Source: Bacillota bacterium
Lineage (GTDB): Bacteria; Bacillota; Clostridia; Christensenellales; CAG-138
Assembly (NCBI GenBank): GCA_016288175.1
Contig: JAEEYN010000174.1
Coordinates: 1-8,652, forward strand
Reading direction: 5' to 3'
Length of the DNA stretch: 8,652 nt
The notes beneath the pieces are model-generated. The model had not been told where the DNA came from. It was given only the letters and a program-made list of their open reading frames with translations, and did not search any database. A program made the translations under genes and the position numbers. Below, one piece after another: positions 5,093 through 8,652 of the stretch. Within the stretch, counting starts at the first letter, position 1, and every line of letters starts with the position of its first letter.

Positions 5093-7093
5093 TCACTCCA
5101 TTGATCTTTTGTATTTATCTATACACTTTTTCAAATAATGTGATGCATTGTCAACTGCATTAATCTCTTCTTCAGTAGGCTCAGTTGCATGTGCATCAAA
5201 TCTTCCTTCGTTTTTCAAGATAGTCATATTCGCAATAAACACGTCTTGTTTTCCAAAATAGTCTTCAAAATACTGCCAATCAGCATTAATCAAATCGACA
5301 AGACTTTTCAAATAGATATCTGAGGATCTCGAGTCAAATAACTCTTGATAAGTCTTTGCGGAATGTTTTTGATTCTTTCCATAAACTTTATTGATCACAT
5401 AAGTTTTTGCCTCTGCCTCGTTCTTGTGAGCAACCTTTACAATCGCCCTAACTATTTTGCGGAGTTCTCTTTCAAGCTCATTTCTTTGATTACATAGATG
5501 CTTCCATTTATCAGCACGCGTTAATAATGCAGGATGACCACCATTCTTTCTAATCAAATACTCTTTTACTGCATCAATACGAAAATCATAGCGATTATCA
5601 ACCCCTTTTATCAATCCATATCCTATCAAATGGCTTACAATCGATGGATCTTCTGTTACAAAGTAATTAAAACTTTCACGATCCTCTAAGGCAAGCAGGT
5701 TTAGCATCTCATACTCGTCTGGGTAGAATTGTTTTAGTACATCCAGAATCATCTCAAAATAAACATTATCAAGATTAAACTTTTCCTTTGCTTCAAAGTA
5801 TCTAATTCTATCAATCGTTACCGGCCTAATGGTGTTGATTTGAGAGACTTTACTACATACCCGACGAATTAGAAAGGGATGTCCTCCATAATCCTCCATC
5901 AGATGTGTATATATTTCCTCATCAAACTTCATCCCCATAATTCTTCCCAATTTACGTACCATTTCTCTTGTTTGACTATAGTCAAAACCCGGGATATAGC
6001 ATGGTTGAAACGCATTATATATGGGATTATCCACTCCTAAAATACTTGGTTGTTCAACACACTTTGGATTTGTTCCAAAGATAGTAAATGTAAAGGCATT
6101 GTTTGACCTTTGATATGAACTTCTTAGGCTCTGCCAGAAATACACAAAATCCAGCCCGTTACACCAGTGATCAGCTCCAGATTTCCCGAAAGTAATGTTT
6201 TCTATCTCATCAAAAAGAAGAAGCATTGTCTTTCCTGTTGATTTACAAGCGTCTCTCACAACATTTGAAAAGATTGTGCTTGCATCCTCTTCAGTAAAAG
6301 CGTCTTCATTTACCTGAGATAATCCTGTCTTTTGGCTAATTGAATCGCACAGGTAGTACAACGCTTTATTCCAACGTCGCATATTAAAAGAAGTGTCTTG
6401 GCAGTCAATGAATACGGTTAAGTAGTCTTGAGAAACTGCTTTCCTTTCGACATCGAAAATAATAGATGTTTTGCCTGTCTTGCGTAGTCCAAACAAACCG
6501 TAGTTTGAACCGGCTTTATGTTTTTCAATTATTGTTGTAACAATATCTGTTCTCCCGAAGAAAAAGGTATCTTTCCTGAGTGGTTCAGAGCAATCAAATA
6601 GATCACGCGAATAAAAATGTCTTTGAAAGGTATTTCGAATAAAAGAAGGATTACCTTTATTCGTACTGAAATCAGAATATGAAAACGGCACAACAATTTG
6701 GTCTTCTTGATTCGTGAGACATTCTTTTAATCTATCGGAAACACTATCATCAGCGCTTATCAATGCATAACATATTTTCTCATACCGCTGTTCTAATAGT
6801 TCACAACGTATTGTGTCAAATGCTTCAAGGATTCTAGGCTCAAACTGTCTATAGTTTGACATGATAACTATGACTTCACGAGAAATATTCAAAGCTTCCT
6901 CGACATGTTGAACTGGCTTCGCCAAGAAATATTTGAATTCACTTCTCCCAGGAGTAGTCCGTTTCCCAGCACTGGTTATGTACCACTCATTAGCCCAAAT
7001 ACCAATAATACTATTTTCCGTCTTAGAAAACTCTTTTTCAATAATCTCTTTTGCAGAAGGGTGAATACCCTCTCTAACTAATTCTTGATACAT
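5093..7093 (-). CDS. P-loop ATPase of STAND/AAA type with possible HEPN-like C-terminus
   Basis: Residue numbers count from the ATG at 7093 (666 residues), chosen because AAGGAAGG lies 7 bases upstream; a TTG six codons earlier has no site. The order is: an N-terminal region of about 165 residues that I do not recognise, with Rossmann-like strands (REVIVIMSN, CYALISADD); FFGR (178-181) leading into Walker A GLRKTGKTS (202-210); Walker B MLLLFDE (290-296); FTIFGTNP (335-342) as a likely sensor; GGHPFLIR (403-410), typical of the lid in this ATPase group; a winged-helix-like segment to about 515; and a charged helical C-terminus (530-666) with GRFDAHA, Arg631 and His635. An R-x3-H of this kind in a helical tail recalls HEPN/Swt1-type domains, which often are RNases, but that is inference. 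Large single-gene ATPases of this design are common in phage defence. Base composition (about 37% G+C by eye) is far below the neighbours, indicating transfer. Confidence 0.8.
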   Translation of the reverse strand: MYQELVREGIHPSAKEIIEKEFSKTENSIIGIWANEWYITSAGKRTTPGRSEFKYFLAKPVQHVEEALNISREVIVIMSNYRQFEPRILEAFDTIRCELLEQRYEKICYALISADDSVSDRLKECLTNQEDQIVVPFSYSDFSTNKGNPSFIRNTFQRHFYSRDLFDCSEPLRKDTFFFGRTDIVTTIIEKHKAGSNYGLFGLRKTGKTSIIFDVERKAVSQDYLTVFIDCQDTSFNMRRWNKALYYLCDSISQKTGLSQVNEDAFTEEDASTIFSNVVRDACKSTGKTMLLLFDEIENITFGKSGADHWCNGLDFVYFWQSLRSSYQRSNNAFTFTIFGTNPKCVEQPSILGVDNPIYNAFQPCYIPGFDYSQTREMVRKLGRIMGMKFDEEIYTHLMEDYGGHPFLIRRVCSKVSQINTIRPVTIDRIRYFEAKEKFNLDNVYFEMILDVLKQFYPDEYEMLNLLALEDRESFNYFVTEDPSIVSHLIGYGLIKGVDNRYDFRIDAVKEYLIRKNGGHPALLTRADKWKHLCNQRNELERELRKIVRAIVKVAHKNEAEAKTYVINKVYGKNQKHSAKTYQELFDSRSSDIYLKSLVDLINADWQYFEDYFGKQDVFIANMTILKNEGRFDAHATEPTEEEINAVDNASHYLKKCIDKYKRSME

Positions 7094-7129
7094 CCATCGT
7101 CCTTCCTTCAACTCTTTATTTGTGAAGAA

Positions 7130-7148
7130 CCCTGAATACTATTCAGGG
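7130..7148 (-). promoter_or_regulatory. Perfect hairpin in the leader of the ATPase gene
   Basis: CCCTGAAT (7130-7137) and ATTCAGGG (7141-7148) form an 8-bp stem with a 3-base loop, 37 bases before the ATPase ATG and downstream of its promoter. In the minus-strand transcript the following bases are TTCTTCACAAA, too weak for a strong terminator. It could be an operator for a dimeric regulator, an mRNA stabiliser or a weak attenuator. Confidence 0.5.
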
Positions 7149-7258
7149 AAAACTATAACGCAACCTGCAAAAAGTTTTAGAAGCACTCGATATCTAAAAA
7201 CAGAAAGCGGATGCTTGCCGATATACGCACTGCAACATAAAACTTCCTATCTGTTGTT

Positions 7259-7287
7259 ATTATACAGATTTTTCATGACATATTCAA
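7259..7287 (-). promoter_or_regulatory. Promoter of the ATPase gene
   Basis: TTGAAT (7287-7282), 17 bases, then a perfect TATAAT (7264-7259) on the minus strand. Start near 7252 leaves a leader of about 160 bases, unusually long, which contains the hairpin at 7130-7148. AAGTTTTA (7245-7238) and TAAAACTT (7179-7172) within the leader are also complementary, though both are AT-rich. Confidence 0.65.
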
Positions 7288-7417
7288 CTAAGATTCTAAT
7301 ATAAGCACTAATTATCTGGGCACTATTTCAAGTAATTGTAATAAAAAATAATTTTTATAGCACTTTTGTGGCGTTTGCCTGTATCTGTTTCTTAGCAAAC
7401 AAAACTCATTCGCACAT
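7288..7417. other. AT-rich gap between the divergent ATPase and CD1845-tnpV units
   Basis: No gene is visible. The first part is strongly AT-rich (for example ATAAAAAATAATTTTTAT near 7344). GTTTGC (7373-7378) and GCAAAC (7395-7400) form a short inverted repeat. Composition shifts to the higher G+C of the tnpV unit at about 7400-7430, which may mark the seam between two separately acquired pieces. Confidence 0.4.
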
Positions 7418-7446
7418 TCGTCAAATCGATCACGGTCTGCTATCAT
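7418..7446 (+). promoter_or_regulatory. Extended -10 promoter of the CD1845-like/tnpV unit
   Basis: TATCAT (7441-7446), one base off consensus, is preceded directly by the extended element TGC. A weak -35, TCGTCA (7418-7423), lies 17 bases upstream. Start near 7453 gives a leader of about 24 bases before the ATG at 7477. Confidence 0.5.
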
Positions 7447-7476
7447 GTTCTCAGAAACCGAAAGGAAGATTTGACT

Positions 7477-7767
7477 ATGCGGACCGTTTTCAAAGTACTG
7501 CTTGTCCCGGTATGGCTGCTTCTCGCTGTACTGAAACTCGCATTTAGGCTTGCGGCTGGCGCAGCGGCATTTGTGCTCGCGATTGGCGGAGGGCTGTTGC
7601 TCGTGTATGACCTGTTTCTTCTGATCATCGGCAACGGATCAAAAGAGCTTATGCTTCAACTGTTGACCATAGGCGGTATGCTGATCGCTGTTCCGCTCCT
7701 CGCGGGAGTATTGTCCGGTTTACTGGAAGCAGCGCAGAAACCAATCAAAGAATTCATTGAATCATGA
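7477..7767 (+). CDS. Small membrane protein, CD1845-like, of integrative elements
   Basis: The 96-residue product is almost wholly hydrophobic, with likely membrane segments at about 4-19, 25-52 and 59-82 and a charged C-terminal tail (QKPIKEFIES). The opening MRTVFKVLLVPVWLLLAVL, the length and the closing segments resemble the CD1845 family of small proteins carried by Tn1549-like conjugative elements of Clostridia; this is from memory and the biochemical role of that family is not known to me. I chose the ATG at 7477, 8 bases after AGGAAG; a TTG at 7471 would be too close to the ribosome site. The stop is followed at once by the AAGGAGG ribosome site of tnpV, so both genes are probably one unit. 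Confidence 0.65.
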   Translation: MRTVFKVLLVPVWLLLAVLKLAFRLAAGAAAFVLAIGGGLLLVYDLFLLIIGNGSKELMLQLLTIGGMLIAVPLLAGVLSGLLEAAQKPIKEFIES

Positions 7768-7781
7768 AGGAGGATAATCAT

Positions 7782-8132
7782 ATGGAAATCACTTACACAA
7801 AACACGGCGACTATTACTATCCCGACCTCGCACTCCCTCCCCAGCCGACCGGTGACATCGGCCGCTTCGGACGGATGCGGAAGAAGTATCTCAAGGAGCA
7901 TCAGCCGGATACCTTCGCGTTGATGCTAATGGAGAACACATTGACGCAGCACCTCATCGACATTGATCGTCAAGCTAATGAACAGATCGACCGCATTACC
8001 TCCCAGCTCGCCCAAGCCGAAGGCGTCACCGAAGACCTCAAAGCCCGCGATCAGCTCGTCTGGATACAGGCTATGAACTCCTGCAGGGCAAGAGCGGAAG
8101 AATTGGTCATCCGTGAGATCGTGCTCGCATAA
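7782..8132 (+). CDS. tnpV: TnpV-like transposon protein
   Basis: The 116-residue protein has the TnpV pattern: it opens METYTKHG-like (MEITYTKHGDYYYPDL), has GRFGRMRKKYLKEH at about 27-40, a long amphipathic helix with LAQAEGVTEDLKARDQLVWIQAMN, and ends in RAEELVIREIVLA. TnpV was named from mobilisable Clostridium transposons and is common cargo of conjugative elements, often without any transposase nearby; its function is not settled. The ATG at 7782 follows AAGGAGG (7767-7773), which overlaps the stop of the previous gene; an ATG at 7764 overlaps that stop but has no ribosome site. No relaxase, recombinase or other element gene is visible, so with the CD1845-like gene it looks like a remnant of a larger element. 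Confidence 0.8.
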   Translation: MEITYTKHGDYYYPDLALPPQPTGDIGRFGRMRKKYLKEHQPDTFALMLMENTLTQHLIDIDRQANEQIDRITSQLAQAEGVTEDLKARDQLVWIQAMNSCRARAEELVIREIVLA

Positions 8133-8137
8133 ATAGC

Positions 8138-8168
8138 AAGGGCTGTACCTATTCGGTGCAGCCCTTTT
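8138..8168 (+). terminator. Rho-independent terminator after tnpV
   Basis: AAGGGCTG (8138-8145) pairs with CAGCCCTT (8159-8166), then a T-G wobble and ACC (8147-8149) with GGT (8155-8157), giving a 12-bp stem with a 5-base loop and TTTT after it. It lies between convergent genes and may also slow transcription from the acetyltransferase side, where the T-run is poor. Confidence 0.85.
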
Positions 8169-8181
8169 ACATTATCAAACT

Positions 8182-8619
8182 CTATGTTCTCTCCGCTCTG
8201 AATACCTCGCAGCCGTCCCTTTGTCCGGCTGGCGTGAATCCGAGTTTTAGAGCGATATGCTTTGTGACTTCCTGTGCGGGAGCGCACTCGATCACTGCGT
8301 CTTTCCCTTCCGTAAAGGCCCTTTGCATGAGCTCTTGCGTAAGCTTGGTCGCAATACCCCTGCCCCAGTGCTCAGGGGAAAGCACCCATCCGATTTCTCG
8401 GCTCGTTTCGTCGTAATCATGATAGATCACATAACCGATGAAAGCGCCGTCATTCTCGACCGACCAAATGAGGGGCTCGCCGCCGAAACCTGCGCTCTCA
8501 AGAAACGCCGTCGTTTTCTCCAAATCGAAAACGGGCTCGATATGCTTCATCACTTTTTCATCCGACAGCAGCCGAAAAAGCGGCATGAGGTCGGTCTTTT
8601 TCATTCTTCGGATCAGCAT
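8182..8619 (-). CDS. GNAT-family N-acetyltransferase
   Basis: GNAT enzymes move an acetyl group from acetyl-CoA to an amine; the substrate of this 145-residue member cannot be read from the sequence. The acetyl-CoA loop is clear in HWGRGIATKL (84-93), preceded by the strand REIGWVLSP (74-82) and followed by helix KLTQELMQRAF. HIALKLGFTPAG near residue 120 is the usual closing motif (xxxLGFxxxG). The EIGW-wGrG pattern is nearest the RimJ/RimL-like group. The ATG at 8619 follows AAGGA by 7 bases. That ribosome site lies inside the end of an upstream frame whose TAA abuts the ATG, so the two genes are probably one transcript. No resistance or toxin-antitoxin partner is visible. Confidence 0.88.
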   Translation of the reverse strand: MLIRRMKKTDLMPLFRLLSDEKVMKHIEPVFDLEKTTAFLESAGFGGEPLIWSVENDGAFIGYVIYHDYDETSREIGWVLSPEHWGRGIATKLTQELMQRAFTEGKDAVIECAPAQEVTKHIALKLGFTPAGQRDGCEVFRAERT

Positions 8620-8652
8620 TTACAGTTCCTTTTTCATGTATCGCGGCGCATA
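8620..8652 (-). CDS. C-terminal end of an upstream gene, cut by the window edge
   Basis: An open frame enters at the right edge and ends YAPRYMKKEL-stop, with its TAA at 8622-8620 directly against the acetyltransferase ATG (TAAATG). Only ten residues are visible, so identity is unknown. Support is the tight stop-start junction and the ribosome site AAGGA lying within its last codons, as in coupled genes. A chance frame is possible. Confidence 0.4.
   Translation of the reverse strand, partial: YAPRYMKKEL

Noticed and set aside
7122..7304. Plus-strand frame of 60 codons in the ATPase leader
   Set aside because: No ribosome site, begins at a GTG, lies on the ATPase promoter and leader, and has low-complexity AT-rich composition.

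Overview
The window looks like chromosomal DNA of an endospore-forming, GC-rich member of the Clostridia. Three sporulation or germination genes (spoIIR, sleB, ypeB) lie together, and the core genes read at roughly 60% G+C by eye. The encoded CCA end on the tRNA, strong Shine-Dalgarno sites and Rho-independent terminators fit this placement. I cannot name a genus.

Layout. On the minus strand, 1-257 is the start of a lipoprotein with a Thr-Pro-Glu linker; it has its own sigma-A-type promoter and runs off the left edge. Upstream of it, also on the minus strand, is the compact operon spoIIR-sleB-ypeB (3102 down to 408). spoIIR and sleB overlap by ATGA, and sleB and ypeB are 11 bases apart. Divergent from spoIIR is ispE (3222-4103, plus), a housekeeping isoprenoid gene ending at a strong terminator. 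The two promoters appear to overlap: an ispE sigma-A promoter and, on the opposite strand, a sigma-F-like promoter for spoIIR.

4214-4580 holds a long imperfect RNA-like hairpin (about 4232-4368) that I cannot assign to a known family, then tRNA-Leu(CAA) with a good promoter and terminator. Beyond the tRNA the composition changes. 4660-4880 carries six copies of GTTGCACA, three of them phased at exactly 11 bp, together with several hairpins. Next comes an AT-rich accessory gene (5093-7093, minus), a 666-residue P-loop ATPase with a possible HEPN-like C-terminus. It is the best candidate here for a conflict or phage-defence gene.

From about 7430 the G+C rises again. A two-gene unit encodes a small CD1845-like membrane protein and TnpV (7477-8132, plus), both typical cargo of integrative elements. 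It is followed by a terminator and a convergent GNAT acetyltransferase (8182-8619, minus). The acetyltransferase start codon abuts the stop codon of another gene that enters from the right edge.

How the parts work together. SpoIIR is the forespore signal that triggers processing of pro-sigma-E in the mother cell; SleB and its partner YpeB are made in the forespore and degrade cortex at germination. The left half is thus a sporulation/germination operon next to core metabolism. The right half, after the tRNA, looks like accessory DNA built up in layers. No integrase, transposase or duplicated tRNA end is visible, so how it arrived is not shown.
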